A DNA stretch of 64,000 nucleotides from Alphaproteobacteria bacterium (GCA_017307355.1 JAFKFG010000025.1:76130-140129), one strand, 5' to 3'; positions 26,867-37,755 are shown, numbered from the stretch's first letter. Notes: generated by a model from the sequence alone, not told the origin. Made by a program: numbers and translations.

Positions 26867-27502
26867 ATGAGATTGCCGCGCGGCAGTGTGTTGATCGTCG
26901 CCAGCCACAATTCCGGCAAGGTGCGCGAGATCAAGGCGCTGCTGGGGCCTCATGGGATCGAGCCGGTGGGCGCGGCCGAGCTGCATCTGCCCGAACCGGA
27001 AGAAACCGGGCTCACCTTCGCCGCCAATGCCGAACTGAAGGCGCGCGCCGCCGCCGATGCGGGCAAGCATCCCGCCCTGGCCGATGATTCCGGATTGTGG
27101 GTGAATGCGCTGAACGGCGATCCGGGGATCTATTCGGCGCGCTGGGCCGGGCCCACCAAAGATTTTTCCATCGCCATGGCGCGGATCGAGCGCGAATTGC
27201 TGGACAAGAAGGCGCACGACTTTTCCGCCAAATTCGTCTGCGCCTTGTCCATCGCCATGCCGCCCCGTGATGGCAAACAAGGCGAGATCAAGACCTTCGA
27301 AGGCGAAGTGCATGGCCGCCTCACCTTCCCGCCGCGCGGCACGCACGGCTTCGGCTATGATCCGATCTTCATTCCGGGCGAAGGGAAATTCGGGGATATG
27401 ACTTTCGGCGAAATCGATCCGCATGCGAAGAATGCCATGAGCCATCGTGCACGGGCTTTCGAAAAGCTCCTGCACAGCGGCATCCTGGCAGAGTCCTACT
27501 AA
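26867..27502 (+). CDS. rdgB: dITP/XTP pyrophosphatase RdgB (HAM1 family)
   Basis: Removes ITP, dITP and XTP from the nucleotide pool. 211 residues from ATG at 26867: [18 protein letters not shown] (substrate loop), [20 protein letters not shown], and [10 protein letters not shown] with [19 protein letters not shown]. The frame is open upstream within rph but similarity begins at this ATG. Confidence 0.96.
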   Translation: MRLPRGSVLIVASHNSGKVREIKALLGPHGIEPVGAAELHLPEPEETGLTFAANAELKARAAADAGKHPALADDSGLWVNALNGDPGIYSARWAGPTKDFSIAMARIERELLDKKAHDFSAKFVCALSIAMPPRDGKQGEIKTFEGEVHGRLTFPPRGTHGFGYDPIFIPGEGKFGDMTFGEIDPHAKNAMSHRARAFEKLLHSGILAESY

Positions 27503-27611
27503 GGCGGCTTTAGAGTGTGATTATGCGCCCTCTCTTTTCGCCATGGCCGGCCTTGGCGCATAGTGACAGCGTATGCGCGCCATCCAGGGCTAACACGCAC
27601 GGAATTTGTTG

Positions 27612-27642
27612 CTTGGATGGGCGGGTCAAGCCCGCCCATGGA
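27612..27642. repeat. Inverted repeat in the rdgB-hemW gap
   Basis: TGGGCGGGTCAAGCCCGCCC, an 8-base-stem hairpin flanked by GGA and ATGG. The same layout (GGAT, CCCC/GGGG arms, ATGAC) appears at 33106-33145, so it may be a fourth small repeat family. The rest of the 176-base gap shows nothing recognisable. Confidence 0.5.
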
Positions 27643-27678
27643 GAGTAAAGATGCCATCGCCTTCGAGGGCATAAGCCG

Positions 27679-28818
27679 ATGTCTTTCGGGATCTACGTCC
27701 ATTGGCCTTTCTGCGCCGCCAAATGCCCCTATTGCGACTTCAACAGCCATGTCCGCACCGCTATCGACGAGGATGGCTGGGTCGATGCCATCGCCCGCGA
27801 ACTGGACTGGACGGCGCAAGCCCAGGGCGATGACCGCCCCCTGGTCGAAACGATTTTCTTCGGCGGCGGCACGCCGTCCCTGATGCAGGGCCGTTCGACG
27901 GCACGCATTCTGGACAAGATCGCGCGCCTTTGGCGGATGGCCAATGATGTCGAAATTACCCTGGAAGCCAATCCCGCCAGTGCCGATGCCGCGCGCTTCG
28001 CCGATTACCGCGCCGCCGGCGTGAACCGCCTGTCGCTGGGCATGCAGGCCCTGAACGATGCCGATTTGAAATTCCTGGGGCGTTTGCACAATGCCGCCGA
28101 AGCCCGCGCCGCGCTCGATCTGGCGATGGCGAATTTCGAACGGGTGTCGCTGGATTTGATCTATGCGCGCCCCGGCCAAAGCGATGCGCAATGGCGCGAA
28201 GAATTGAAAAAGGCTTTGGCTTTCGGCACCGATCATCTGTCGCTGTATCAGCTCACCATCGAACCAGAAACGCCGTTCGCGCTGCTGCACAAAAACGGCC
28301 AGCTGCGCATCCCGGACGACGATCTGGCGGCGGGGCTTTACGAAACCACCCAGGAACTGACCGAAGCGGCCGGCCGTCCTGCTTACGAAATCTCCAACCA
28401 TGCCTGTCCCGGTTCGGAGAGCCGTCACAATCTGATCTATTGGCGTTACGGCGATTATGCCGGCGTGGGTCCGGGCGCGCATGGTCGGTTGATGCTGAAC
28501 GGCAAGCGCGTTGCCACCTCCACCATCCGCCTGCCGGAACGCTGGCGCGACACCGTGGCAAAGGATGACAAGGCGTTTGCCGATTTCACGCCGGTCGCCG
28601 ATGCGGATGCGGCGCGCGAGCATCTTTTGATGAATTTGCGCCTCCGCGAGGGCATCAACCTTGCGGATTATCAGGCTCGTTGGGGCCAGCGCCCGTCACC
28701 GGAAAAAATCGGGCCGCTGATAGAGCAAGGCATGCTTCGTCAGGACGGCGACATTCTCTCTGCCACGCCGCAAGGGCGGTTGATCCTGAATGCGGTGATC
28801 GCGGCGTTGCTGAACTAA
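27679..28818 (+). CDS. hemW: Radical SAM heme chaperone HemW
   Basis: Binds and transfers haem to target proteins; formerly annotated as a coproporphyrinogen oxidase. 379 residues, cluster cysteines C12, C16, C19 in HWPFCAAKCPYCDFNSH, then FFGGGTPSLM, and SRHNLIYWRYGDYAGVGPGAHG of the HemW branch. The C-terminal HemN-like domain is present (LLMNLRLREGINL). Placed downstream of rph-rdgB. Confidence 0.93.
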   Translation: MSFGIYVHWPFCAAKCPYCDFNSHVRTAIDEDGWVDAIARELDWTAQAQGDDRPLVETIFFGGGTPSLMQGRSTARILDKIARLWRMANDVEITLEANPASADAARFADYRAAGVNRLSLGMQALNDADLKFLGRLHNAAEARAALDLAMANFERVSLDLIYARPGQSDAQWREELKKALAFGTDHLSLYQLTIEPETPFALLHKNGQLRIPDDDLAAGLYETTQELTEAAGRPAYEISNHACPGSESRHNLIYWRYGDYAGVGPGAHGRLMLNGKRVATSTIRLPERWRDTVAKDDKAFADFTPVADADAAREHLLMNLRLREGINLADYQARWGQRPSPEKIGPLIEQGMLRQDGDILSATPQGRLILNAVIAALLN

Positions 28819-28820
28819 TT

Positions 28821-28903
28821 CCTCACCCTGAGCTTGTCGAAGGGTGAGGGTTCGCTTCGCCTGCCCGTATGCCCTCATGGTTCGACAAGCTCACCATGAG
28901 GGG
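28821..28903. repeat. Family A repeat pair, copy 4
   Basis: CCTCACCCTGAGCTTGTCG with closing arm (28821-28849) and CCCTCATGGTTCGACAAGCT with closing arm (28872-28903), between convergent hemW and the LpoA-like gene. Confidence 0.9.
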
Positions 28904-28919
28904 CGGGCACAAGCGAAGT

Positions 28920-30131
28920 TTAGAAGCTGCTCGACTGGAATGTCCGGGGTGCGGGGCTGGCGACATGGAAGCCGTCCGCTTGCACTTCCAGCACGGCAAG
29001 GCCGCGCTCCGACGTGCCGTCGGCGTTGAAGCGGAAAATGCCGTTGACGCCGCCGAACCCGTTGGGATCCATCAGGGCTGCCGGCGTGAAGCGGTGATAG
29101 GGCGTACCGTTCGACATCAGCGCCACCAGCGACACCGCGTCATAGGCCAGCGACGCCAGTTGCGGCGGCGCCGCGCCGTACACCGCGCGGTATTTTTCAT
29201 TGAAATTGTTGTCGGCATTGGGCTCGGGGGCGGCGAACCAGCCGCCAGTCAAAGCCTGTTCCTTCACCGTGCTGGGATCGTCCCACAAGCCGGTGCCCAA
29301 CAGCTTGACCTTGGACGGATCCAGGCCGTTGAACGCCAGCGACGGCGCGATGGCGCGCAGCACGCTGCCGCCCTGGGCGATCATCACCACATCGGCATTG
29401 CTTTTGGCGATGGCGGCGGACGGCGCCATCACGGTGTTGGTGCTGGGCGTGAAATGCTCGATGTCCACCGTGGTCGCGCCGGCGCTTTTCACCGCGTCGG
29501 TGAAAGCGGCGGAGATCAGATCGCCATACGGCGTCTGGGGCACCATCGCCGCGAAATTGTGATGGCCTTGGCTGACGGCGTAATTCACCACCCGCTTGAC
29601 TTCGCTTTGCGGCAGGAAGGAGAGCAGATAGACGCCATTGCCCGCCACGCTGCGCTCGGTCGAGAAGGCCAGAACCGGAATGCCGCGATCCCGCGCGATG
29701 GGCGCGACGGCGGCGACGGAGGGACCGAACAAGGGCCCCACGATGATCTCCGCACCCTGGCCCAACAGCTTGGCCGCCGCGGCGCCCGCCATGTCGGGGC
29801 TCGCGCCTTCGTCGGCGGTGATCAGAAGGATATTGCTGTTGCCGCCATCGAACAGCGCCAGCGCCGCCGATTTCAGCATCGCCGCCGCCAGATTGCGGGT
29901 GGCCGGATTGGCGCTGGAGAAGGGCAGGATGACGCCCACTCTGATGGGCGTGACGCCGGGCGGGGTGTTGGGCAGGCGCAGATAGGTGGGCAGATCCTTG
30001 TCCAGCGGATTGCCGGCCACGGGCGGCGGCGGCGCCACCACTTTGGGCGGCGGCGGGGGCGGCGGCGTGCAGCCGCTTAATGCCGCTATCGCGGTCAGGC
30101 TCAGAATGGCAAAAAGGCGGGCAAATGACAT
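28920..30131 (-). CDS. Penicillin-binding protein activator-like lipoprotein (LpoA/type 1 periplasmic-binding fold)
   Basis: 403 residues from the ATG at 30131. Lipoprotein signal MSFARLFAILSLTAIAALSGC, poly-proline linker, then a Leu/Ile/Val-binding-protein-like fold: IRVGVILPFSSANPATRNLA, GAEIIVGPLFGPSVAAVAPIA, and YDAVSLVALM. Alphaproteobacterial members are annotated as penicillin-binding protein activators; they sit next to rsmI-yraN-gshB, exactly as here and as LpoA does in E. coli (beside rsmI). The upstream frame to 30194 overlaps rsmI and lacks similarity. Confidence 0.88.
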   Translation of the reverse strand: MSFARLFAILSLTAIAALSGCTPPPPPPPKVVAPPPPVAGNPLDKDLPTYLRLPNTPPGVTPIRVGVILPFSSANPATRNLAAAMLKSAALALFDGGNSNILLITADEGASPDMAGAAAAKLLGQGAEIIVGPLFGPSVAAVAPIARDRGIPVLAFSTERSVAGNGVYLLSFLPQSEVKRVVNYAVSQGHHNFAAMVPQTPYGDLISAAFTDAVKSAGATTVDIEHFTPSTNTVMAPSAAIAKSNADVVMIAQGGSVLRAIAPSLAFNGLDPSKVKLLGTGLWDDPSTVKEQALTGGWFAAPEPNADNNFNEKYRAVYGAAPPQLASLAYDAVSLVALMSNGTPYHRFTPAALMDPNGFGGVNGIFRFNADGTSERGLAVLEVQADGFHVASPAPRTFQSSSF

Positions 30132-30192
30132 TTTCGGGCAGACCATCATCGACAAGTTCCCGGGACGGCCGTCCCATGCGCGGGGTGAACCC

Positions 30193-31104
30193 ATGAAGGG
30201 CGACAGTAAGGCGCGTAATCCCGCCGGTAAACCGCAACATCTGGGCGATTTGAAGGAAGGACCACGGTCGGATCTTCTGGCGCCAGGTCTTTACGTCACC
30301 TCCACGCCCATCGGCAATGCCCGCGACATCACCTTGCGGGCGCTGGATGTGCTCAAGGCGGTCGATCTGATCGTCGCCGAAGACACGCGCGTCACCGCCA
30401 AGCTGCTCGCTATTTACGGCATCTCCAAACCGCTCGCCGCTTACAATGATCACAACGCCGCCCGCGAGCGGCCGCGCCTTCTGGGGCGGCTGCGGGGCGG
30501 GGCGCGCATCGCCCTGGTCAGCGATGCGGGAACGCCTTTGGTCAGCGATCCCGGCTTCAAGCTGGTGCGCGAAGCCATCCAGGAACGGTTGCCGGTTCAT
30601 GCGGTGCCGGGCGCCTCGGCGGCGCTCACCGGCCTGGTGCTGTCGGGCTTGCCGTCCGACCGGTTTCTGTTCGCGGGCTTTCTTCCGTCCAAGGCGGGCG
30701 AACGCCAAAGCACGCTGGAAGAATTGAAAGCCATCCGCGCGACCTTGATCTTTTTCGAATCCGGTCCGCGCCTGGCCGAAACATTGAAACAAATGTCGGA
30801 GACATTGGGCATGCGCAGCGCCGCGGTGGCGCGCGAATTGACCAAGCTGCATGAAGAACTGCGCCGCGGCACCTTGGCCGAACTGGCGCAGGCTTACGAA
30901 GACGCGCCGCCGCCCAAAGGCGAAGTGACCTTGCTGGTGTCGCCGCCGCACGATGCCGAGGCCGACATGTCGGCTGTCGATGCGGCGCTGGACGCGGCCC
31001 TGGCCTTCATGCCGCTCAAGCCCGCGTCCGAAATGATCGCGAACCTCACCGGGGTTTCGCGCAAGGATGTCTATGCGCGCGGGCTCGAGAAGAAGAATGG
31101 CTGA
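30193..31104 (+). CDS. rsmI: 16S rRNA 2'-O-methyltransferase RsmI
   Basis: Methylates the ribose of C1402 in 16S rRNA. 303 residues from ATG at 30193. Family marks: GLYVTSTPIGNARDITLRAL, VIVAEDTR-type IVAEDTRVT, ALVSDAGTPLVSDPGFKLV, FFESGPRLAETL. Divergent from the LpoA-like gene with 61 bases between starts; overlaps yraN by 8 bases. Confidence 0.95.
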   Translation: MKGDSKARNPAGKPQHLGDLKEGPRSDLLAPGLYVTSTPIGNARDITLRALDVLKAVDLIVAEDTRVTAKLLAIYGISKPLAAYNDHNAARERPRLLGRLRGGARIALVSDAGTPLVSDPGFKLVREAIQERLPVHAVPGASAALTGLVLSGLPSDRFLFAGFLPSKAGERQSTLEELKAIRATLIFFESGPRLAETLKQMSETLGMRSAAVARELTKLHEELRRGTLAELAQAYEDAPPPKGEVTLLVSPPHDAEADMSAVDAALDAALAFMPLKPASEMIANLTGVSRKDVYARGLEKKNG

Positions 31105-31456
31105 CCGCCGCCAGGCCGAGGCGCGCGGCCATCGCGGCGAGACCTGGGCGGCCTGGTGGCTGAGGCTGAAAGGCCATCGGATTCTGGGCCGCCGCGTGAA
31201 AACCCATGCCGGCGAGATCGACCTGATAACCCTATGCCCCTTCGGTCCGGTCTGCTTTGTCGAGGTCAAGGCGCGGGCCAGCCTGCGCGCCGCCGCCGAA
31301 GCCGTCACGCAAGAGCAGCGGACTCGCATTGCCCGCGCGGCCTCCTTATATCTCGCATCCCGGCCGGTCCTGGCCCGGCGCGGGGCAAGGTTCGATATTG
31401 TCACCATAGCAGGACTGCCCAGGCATCTGCCCGATGCCTGGCGATTGGATGGATAA
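31097..31456 (+). CDS. YraN family protein (UPF0102)
   Basis: 119 residues from ATG at 31097. The endonuclease-like core is visible: [26 protein letters not shown] and FVEVKARA (D/ExK). It always follows rsmI in this neighbourhood; function unknown, the fold is that of Holliday junction resolvase-like nucleases. Overlaps the upstream gene by 8 bases. Confidence 0.88.
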   Translation: MADRRQAEARGHRGETWAAWWLRLKGHRILGRRVKTHAGEIDLITLCPFGPVCFVEVKARASLRAAAEAVTQEQRTRIARAASLYLASRPVLARRGARFDIVTIAGLPRHLPDAWRLDG

Positions 31457-31460
31457 GACC

Positions 31461-32405
31461 ATGGCATTGACCGTCGCGATCCAGATGGACCCGATCGAGA
31501 AGATCGATATCGACGGCGATTCCACTTTCGCGCTGGCGTTGGAAGCCCAGACGCGGGGTCATGGCTTGATCTATTACGGGCCGCGCGATCTCTCCTTCAA
31601 CCAGGGCAAGGTGACCGCGCGCGCCAGGCCGCTCAGCGTCCGCGCCGTGAAGGGCGATCATTTCACCTTGGGCGAATCCGTCGTCTATGATTTGACCGCC
31701 GCCGACGTGGTTCTGATGCGCCAGGATCCGCCTTTCGACATGGCCTATATCTCGGCCACGCATATCCTGGAACGGATTCATCCCAAAACCTTGGTGGTCA
31801 ACGATCCGCGCGAAGTGCGCAACGCGCCGGAAAAACTGTTCGTCACCGAATTCGAGGATTTCATCCCGCCCACTTTGATCACCAGCGATGCGCGCGAAGT
31901 GCGCGATTTCCGCGCGCAGCACAGCGAAATCATCATCAAGCCGCTTTACGGCAATGGCGGCGCGGGGGTTTTCCGCGTGGGACCGGGTGACGAGAATCTG
32001 GGTTCGCTGCTGGAAATGTTCACCCAATTCTATCGCGAGCCGGTGATCGTGCAGCGTTACCTGCCGGAGGTGCGCAAGGGCGACAAGCGCATCATCCTGG
32101 TGGATGGCGAATTCGCGGGCGCGATCAACCGCGTGCCCGCCAGCGGCGAGGCGCGCTCCAACATGCATGTGGGCGGGCGCCCGGAAAAAACAGAGTTGAC
32201 GCCGCGTGAACGGGATATCTGCACCGCCATCGGACCGGAACTGAAACGCCGCGGATTGATTTTCACAGGGATAGACGTGATCGGTGATTACATGACCGAG
32301 ATCAACGTGACCTCTCCCACCGGCATCCACGAAGTCAAGCGCTTCGGCGGCGCCGACATCGCCAAGCTGGTCTGGGATGCGATCGAGGCGAAGGTGCGCA
32401 AATGA
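31461..32405 (+). CDS. gshB: Glutathione synthetase
   Basis: Joins gamma-glutamylcysteine and glycine with ATP. 314 residues from ATG at 31461 ([20 protein letters not shown]); an ATG at 31449 is possible. ATP-grasp features: [53 protein letters not shown], and [17 protein letters not shown]. The start lies five bases after the yraN stop, and gshB overlaps the pirin gene by 4 bases. Confidence 0.96.
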   Translation: MALTVAIQMDPIEKIDIDGDSTFALALEAQTRGHGLIYYGPRDLSFNQGKVTARARPLSVRAVKGDHFTLGESVVYDLTAADVVLMRQDPPFDMAYISATHILERIHPKTLVVNDPREVRNAPEKLFVTEFEDFIPPTLITSDAREVRDFRAQHSEIIIKPLYGNGGAGVFRVGPGDENLGSLLEMFTQFYREPVIVQRYLPEVRKGDKRIILVDGEFAGAINRVPASGEARSNMHVGGRPEKTELTPRERDICTAIGPELKRRGLIFTGIDVIGDYMTEINVTSPTGIHEVKRFGGADIAKLVWDAIEAKVRK

Positions 32406-33097
32406 TCACGCTGCGCCGGTCGGAGGAACGGGGCGCCACCAAAACGCCGTGGTTGGATTCCAAGCACACATTTTCCTTCGCCGATTATCACGATCCGGCT
32501 TTTGTCGGCTTCGGCGCGCTGCGGGTGATCAACGAAGACTGGATCACCGGCGAAGCGGGCTTTCCGCCCCATCCCCATCGCGACATGGAGATCGTCACCT
32601 ACATTCTGGAAGGGGCCTTGCAGCACCGCGATTCCGGCGGCGGCGGCGGCACCATTCGGCCGGGCGAAATTCAGCGCATGAGCGCGGGCTCCGGCGTGGT
32701 GCATGCCGAATTCAACGCCGCCCGCGAGCGGTGCCATCTGCTGCAAATCTGGATTCTGCCGTCGCGCCAGGGCATCGCGCCCTCTTACGAACAGAAGACG
32801 CTGGATATCGCCGCGATCACCAACAAATTCGCCCGCATCGCCGGCCCCGATCCGCAGCCCACGGAAGTGCGCCTGGTGCAGGATGCCGAAATCTGGGCGA
32901 CGCGGCTGGATGCCGATATCGAAGTGATCCATCCCCTGGCCCCCGGCCGCCGCGTCTGGGTCCAGGTCGCCAAAGGCGAAATCACGCTGGGCGAGGAAAC
33001 GCTGAAAGCCGGCGACGCCGCCGCCGTGACCGATCAGGACCAAGTGGTTATCTGCTCGAAAGCGCCCAGCGAAGTATTGCTGTTCGATTTGGCTTAA
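32402..33097 (+). CDS. Pirin family protein (YhhW-like bicupin)
   Basis: 231 residues; metal site visible as [11 protein letters not shown] and VVHAEFN in the N-terminal cupin. YhhW in E. coli has quercetin 2,3-dioxygenase activity in vitro, but the natural role of these proteins is not settled. It overlaps gshB by 4 bases, hence likely co-expressed with it. Confidence 0.9.
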   Translation: MITLRRSEERGATKTPWLDSKHTFSFADYHDPAFVGFGALRVINEDWITGEAGFPPHPHRDMEIVTYILEGALQHRDSGGGGGTIRPGEIQRMSAGSGVVHAEFNAARERCHLLQIWILPSRQGIAPSYEQKTLDIAAITNKFARIAGPDPQPTEVRLVQDAEIWATRLDADIEVIHPLAPGRRVWVQVAKGEITLGEETLKAGDAAAVTDQDQVVICSKAPSEVLLFDLA

Positions 33098-33141
33098 CTC
33101 TGGATCCCCTTCCCTCGCGGCTGGACGCCGCTCGCCGGGGA

Positions 33142-33165
33142 TGACATCGCGTTAGCGCGATGTCA
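33142..33165. terminator. Hairpin between convergent pirin and acyltransferase genes
   Basis: Perfect 10-base arms TGACATCGCG (33142-33151) and CGCGATGTCA (33156-33165) with a TTAG loop. The right arm includes the stop codon of the acyltransferase gene. Just to the left (33106-33145) is GGATCCCC...GGGGATGAC, a repeat-like hairpin. Likely shared barrier to convergent transcription, though without a U-tract. Confidence 0.55.
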
Positions 33166-34005
33166 CTTCACCAATCCAAAACGCGACTTGTACCGCGCGT
33201 CGATGCCGGAGAGCGGGAAGTAGATGAAGACATCGGTGGTGTTGAACTGGCGGTCGATCACCGCGCCGTCGCCGATGCGGCAGCCGGCTCGCACATAACC
33301 CTTAAGCAGCGGCGGCAGGCTGCGCAGGCCCTCGCGGGGTTCGATCGCGTCCTTCGCCATCCGGTTCATGTCCACGAACAGTTCGGGGCGGGCGCGGACA
33401 TTCAATTCCGCAGGCATGGCGTGGAAGTGGTGAAGATAGGACAGCGGCAGCGCCAAGGCGTCGGGATCGTTGCCTGCCAGGCTGGCGCAGCCGAACATCA
33501 GGTCGATGTCGAAGCGCGCGACATAGGCCATCAGGCCCTTCCACAAAAGCTGCATGGTGCCCGGCCGGGCGCGATAGCTTTTCAGCACGCAGGAACGGCC
33601 CAGCTCCAGATATTTGGTCTCGGCCGGCAGGCCGCTCAGCATCGGGCCGATGTCATATTCGCTGGAGGTATAGAAACCGCCCGCCCGCGCCGCATCTTTT
33701 TCGCGCGTCAGCCGGTAGGTGGCGACCACCAAAGGCTGGCCGTCCTCGCCATGGGCTTCGCGGTCCACCACCAGAAGGTGATCGCAGACATCGTCATATT
33801 TATCGAAATCGCGCCCCGCCTCGCGCATCTGGGGCGAGGGGATCGCGGTCATCTCTTCATAGAAGACGGAGTAGCGAAGCCGCTGGGCCTGCTCGACCTC
33901 ATGCTCGGTCTCGGCCAGGCGCACTTCCAGGGCGCCGGAGATGGCCAGAACCGGCCATTGCTCTGCGCGGCCTTCGAAAGGTCCCGCTTCGTAGATATTG
34001 ACCAC
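33163..34005 (-). CDS. GNAT-fold N-acyltransferase, OlsB-like
   Basis: 280 residues. Core: LEVRLAETEHEVEQAQRLRY, VFYEEM, FDKYDDVCDHLLVVD, ELGRSCVLKSYR and CASLAGNDP, the pattern of ornithine-lipid N-acyltransferases (OlsB) and related hemolysin-like acyltransferases. It would transfer a fatty acyl from ACP to ornithine or another amine. olsA (O-acyltransferase) is not adjacent; the PlsC-like gene at the right edge is more likely phosphatidic acid synthesis. The 211-base gap upstream shows no gene. Confidence 0.7.
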   Translation of the reverse strand: MVNIYEAGPFEGRAEQWPVLAISGALEVRLAETEHEVEQAQRLRYSVFYEEMTAIPSPQMREAGRDFDKYDDVCDHLLVVDREAHGEDGQPLVVATYRLTREKDAARAGGFYTSSEYDIGPMLSGLPAETKYLELGRSCVLKSYRARPGTMQLLWKGLMAYVARFDIDLMFGCASLAGNDPDALALPLSYLHHFHAMPAELNVRARPELFVDMNRMAKDAIEPREGLRSLPPLLKGYVRAGCRIGDGAVIDRQFNTTDVFIYFPLSGIDARYKSRFGLVK

Positions 34006-34216
34006 GCAAACCCCTTTTTGGGCGCTGCCGCGACACCGGGATATGCCGGTTCTGCGACAGATTTATAATCTAGCCCAACGGGTTGGGACCGCGCAACGGA
34101 TTGTGACACTGGGCTTGGTCGCTTAGTCAGATGGGGTTGCCCGGCAACGGCAACGCGGCCCCGCGCTTTCCATAGTTACCGGGCCGGGGACCGCGCTTTT
34201 CCGGGCGGATGCTCCG

Positions 34217-35524
34217 CTATGCGGGTTGCTGAAGCCGCTTCAGCAGCCAGAACAGCAGCAGGGCAGGAATCCCGATGGCGCCGCAGCCCAGGAAGAACAG
34301 GGCATAGGCGGGCATCAATCCGAAATGGGACGCCAGCCCTTCGACCGCGGTGCCGGAAAAGCCTTTGAGGATTTTGCCCGCCCAGGCATAGGTCGATGAC
34401 AAAAGCGCATATTGCGTCGCGGTATAGCCCAGGCTGGTGAGGCTCGACATGTACGCCACCAGGGTCACCCCGGCCAAAGCGATGGCGAAATTGTCCAGCC
34501 CCATCACCAGCGCGAAGCTGATCGGATCGTGCGCGAAAGGCAGCACGGCATAGAGCGCGGTGCCCGCCATCTGACTGGCGCAGCCCAATAGCACCGCTCG
34601 CATCAACCCCAGCCGCAGGGACAAAAATCCGCCCGCTGCCACGCCCAGGAACACGCCCACCAGGCCGATGCTGCCGCGCACCGCGCCGACCACATCCTTG
34701 CTCAGGCCCAGATCGACATACATGGGATTGTACATCGGGCCCGAGACGAAATTGGGCAGCTGGAAAAGGCTGATCGCGAGCAGAATCAGGATCGCGTGGG
34801 TGCCATGGGTCTTGAAGAAGACGATGAACGGCCCGGCGACCGCGTCGAAAAATCCGCGTGGTGTCCAGAGCGGCGTCTCCGCGCCTTTCTGCTGCATCAC
34901 CTGATCGGCCTTGATCGGCTCGGCCGCCAGGAAAATCGCGGCAAGGCCGATGGCCATCATCGCGGCATAGATGACATACGCCTCGTTCCATCCCACGCGC
35001 TGGGCGAGGGGCAGGATCACCGCTTCGCTGGCCAGCAGCGCCGTGCGGTAGCCGAATGTGTAGCCGGAGGTGAGAAGTCCCAACTCATCGGGATCGCGGG
35101 CGCTTTCGATCCGCCAGGCATCGATGGCGATGTCCTGCGTCGATGAGGCGAAGGCCGCGATCAGCGCGAACACGCCCAGCATGATCAGCCCATGGCCGAC
35201 GCCCGCCCAGGCCATGCCCATCAATCCGCCCGCGACCACCAATTGCGCCAGCGCGATCCAGCCGCGCCGCCGCCCCAGTTTCGACAAAAGCGGCACACCC
35301 ACCCGGTCCAGGATCGGCGCCCAAAGGAATTTCAGCGAATAGGCCAGCCCCACCCAGGACAGAAACCCGATCGCGGACAGCGCGATGCCTTCGTCGCGCA
35401 GCCAATAGCCGAAGGTGTTGCCCACCAGCACGAAAGGCAGGCCCGACGAAAAGCCCAACACTGTCATGGTGAGGGTTTTGGGATTCAGATATTCGCGGAA
35501 GGAATAGCGGCGGCGCTGACTCAT
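34217..35524 (-). CDS. ampG: AmpG-like muropeptide permease (MFS)
   Basis: 435 residues, 12 predicted membrane helices. AmpG markers: LGFSSGLPFVLVGNTFGYWL, KFLWAPILDR, GRRRGWIALAQ, and ASSTQDIAIDAWRIE. Would import anhydro-muropeptides released by enzymes such as MltA for recycling. Overlaps the hybrid kinase gene by 4 bases, so sensor and permease are one transcript. Confidence 0.88.
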   Translation of the reverse strand: MSQRRRYSFREYLNPKTLTMTVLGFSSGLPFVLVGNTFGYWLRDEGIALSAIGFLSWVGLAYSLKFLWAPILDRVGVPLLSKLGRRRGWIALAQLVVAGGLMGMAWAGVGHGLIMLGVFALIAAFASSTQDIAIDAWRIESARDPDELGLLTSGYTFGYRTALLASEAVILPLAQRVGWNEAYVIYAAMMAIGLAAIFLAAEPIKADQVMQQKGAETPLWTPRGFFDAVAGPFIVFFKTHGTHAILILLAISLFQLPNFVSGPMYNPMYVDLGLSKDVVGAVRGSIGLVGVFLGVAAGGFLSLRLGLMRAVLLGCASQMAGTALYAVLPFAHDPISFALVMGLDNFAIALAGVTLVAYMSSLTSLGYTATQYALLSSTYAWAGKILKGFSGTAVEGLASHFGLMPAYALFFLGCGAIGIPALLLFWLLKRLQQPA

Positions 35525-37755
35525 GCCGCCGCAGTATGCGGCAGTCCGTCGGTCGAGGGAAACAGCGCCTGGAACATTTCCTCAAGCTCCAGGGGATCGA
35601 CCGGCTTGGTGAGAAAGCCGTCCATCCCTGCATCGCGGCAGGCCCGCTTGCCGGTCTCCAGCGCATCGGCGGTCAGTGCCACGATCGGCACCCGGTCCCG
35701 CGCCTGTTTTTCTTCCATGGCGCGGATGGCGCGCGCCGCCTCGATCCCGTCCATGCCCGGCATGTGGATGTCGGTGAGCAGAAGATCGAAATGCTCCTGC
35801 TCCAGCGCGGCGACGGCGGCGCTGCCGGTGGCGACGTCCTTGACCTGATGGCCGCGCCGGCGGAGCAGCTCGCGGATCAGCAGCGCGTTCACCGGATTGT
35901 CCTCCGCCAAAAGAATCTTCAGCCCGGCGCGAACGGATGGAGGGGCGGACGCGGCAGGGGGCGCGGCGGGCTTGTCGGAGGGCGCCGGCTTGGCTTCGGC
36001 GGAAACCTTGCCGGCGCGGTTCATCGAAAGGCAGAAATTCAATTGCTCCGCCAGCGAGGTTTCGCGAATGGGCTTCACCAGATAGCCGGCAAATCCCATG
36101 GCGGTGATGTCTTTCAGCCGCGACCGCGCCGCAGGCGTCACCATCACCAGGGTCGGTATCGACAGGTCCGGCGGCACCAGCGGGTCGGGGGCGCTGTCGG
36201 TGCCGGAATCGATCAGCACCGCGTCGATCCGTCCGTCCGGCGGCAGCTGCGCGAAATTGAGCCCTTCGCCGCCCTGGGTCTCGATCTGAAGGCCAAGGCC
36301 TTCGCGCAGCATCCTGTTGCGGCTGATGATGGCGATGCGCTTGCCGGCAAGCGGCGCGGCATCCTCGCCGGCCGGCCGCACCGTGACGGTCGGCACGGTG
36401 AACCAGAAGATCGAACCGTGATCGGGGCCAGGTTCGATGCCGATCTGTCCGCCCATGGTCTCGACCAGGCGCTTGGAAATGGCCAGCCCCAATCCCGAGC
36501 CGCCGAATTTGCGGGCATGGCTGGAATCGGCCTGGACGAATTCCTGGAAAATCTCCTGGCGTTTTTGCGGCGGCACGCCCACGCCGGTGTCGCGCACTTC
36601 CACGCGCAGGACATTGTCGCTCTCCGTCCCGGTCATCGACAGCGCCACGCACACGCCGCCGGTCTCGGTGAATTTGACGGCATTGCCCATCAAATTGGTG
36701 AGCACCTGGCGCAGGCGCACATGATCGCCCCGGATCGCGCGCGGCACTTCCCGCGCCACCATGGTCACGATCTCGATATTCTTGGCATGGGCGCGCGGGC
36801 CCAGCAGTTCGGCCACGCCCGCCACCAGGCCGCGCACATCGACTTCGTCTTCGTCCAGGGTCAGGGTGCCGGATTCGATCTTGGAGAAATCCAGAATGTC
36901 GCCGATCAGCGAGAGAAGCGCTTCGCCCGACTGGGTGATCGCTTCGGCGTAGGTGCGCTGCTCCGGCTTCAGGTCGGTTTCCAGCAAAAGCCGCCCCATG
37001 CCCAGCACGCCATTCATGGGCGTGCGGATTTCATGGCTCATGGTGGCCAGAAAGCCCGATTTGGCGCGGCTGGCGGCTTCGGCATTGTCGCGCGCTTCGG
37101 TCAAGGCGTCTTCCAGCGCCTTGCGCTCGGTGATGTCGCGGCCCACGCTTTGCACTTCGATGAGCCGGCCCTGGCCGTCGCGCACCGCATAATCTTTCCA
37201 CGAGATCCAGCGCCAGCCGGCGATGGTGCGCACATGCTGGTCGTAATGCGCCTGTCCGCGCGCCTTCTCCAGCTCGCCGAAACTGCCGAACAGGGGGGCG
37301 CGGCTTTGCGGATGAAGCTCCGGCGCGAAGGGATAGCCGATGGCCCGCGACGGCTCGAGGCCGAACAGCTTGAAAAAAGCTTCATTGGCATAAGTGAGGC
37401 GGCTGGACGCGTCGCGGCGGAAAATCGCGTCGCCCTGCGCATCCACCAGGCCCTTGTAGCGGATCTCGCTTTGATAGAGCCGGGTATTGGCCGCCGCCGC
37501 GTTGCGCAGCGAATTTTCCAGCCGCTGCGCGGCGGCGCGCATGTCGTCGGCCTGCCTGGTCAGCATCACATTGCGCTCGCGCGCATGCAGCAGGTTGGAG
37601 ATCAAGAAGGCCAGGGCCACCACCAGCAGCGCGCCGAAACTGACCGGCGACACGATGGTCAGGCGGCCGGACAGCATGATGTCCCCCACCGCCACCACCA
37701 GCATCGAGCCCGCAACGGTGCCGAACACAATCCTGATTGCCCGCGCCGCCGTCAC
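35521..37755 (-). CDS. Hybrid sensor histidine kinase with two receiver domains
   Basis: 744 residues from GTG. Two membrane helices (about 7-28 and 37-55), coiled linker, PAS domain (about 95-210), HisKA with H241 in [13 protein letters not shown], HATPase (N-box around [30 protein letters not shown]), a degenerate receiver ([12 protein letters not shown] lacks the acidic pair, about 470-585) and a full C-terminal receiver with LLAEDNPVN and phospho-acceptor D in [13 protein letters not shown]. No dedicated periplasmic domain. Transcribed with ampG and divergent from pstCAB. Signal unknown. Confidence 0.92.
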   Translation of the reverse strand: MTAARAIRIVFGTVAGSMLVVAVGDIMLSGRLTIVSPVSFGALLVVALAFLISNLLHARERNVMLTRQADDMRAAAQRLENSLRNAAAANTRLYQSEIRYKGLVDAQGDAIFRRDASSRLTYANEAFFKLFGLEPSRAIGYPFAPELHPQSRAPLFGSFGELEKARGQAHYDQHVRTIAGWRWISWKDYAVRDGQGRLIEVQSVGRDITERKALEDALTEARDNAEAASRAKSGFLATMSHEIRTPMNGVLGMGRLLLETDLKPEQRTYAEAITQSGEALLSLIGDILDFSKIESGTLTLDEDEVDVRGLVAGVAELLGPRAHAKNIEIVTMVAREVPRAIRGDHVRLRQVLTNLMGNAVKFTETGGVCVALSMTGTESDNVLRVEVRDTGVGVPPQKRQEIFQEFVQADSSHARKFGGSGLGLAISKRLVETMGGQIGIEPGPDHGSIFWFTVPTVTVRPAGEDAAPLAGKRIAIISRNRMLREGLGLQIETQGGEGLNFAQLPPDGRIDAVLIDSGTDSAPDPLVPPDLSIPTLVMVTPAARSRLKDITAMGFAGYLVKPIRETSLAEQLNFCLSMNRAGKVSAEAKPAPSDKPAAPPAASAPPSVRAGLKILLAEDNPVNALLIRELLRRRGHQVKDVATGSAAVAALEQEHFDLLLTDIHMPGMDGIEAARAIRAMEEKQARDRVPIVALTADALETGKRACRDAGMDGFLTKPVDPLELEEMFQALFPSTDGLPHTAAA

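Noticed and set aside
29197..31467. 756-residue open frame on the minus strand across rsmI and yraN
   Set aside because: It is antisense to three well-supported genes and rich in Arg/Gly/Gln as is usual for shadow frames.
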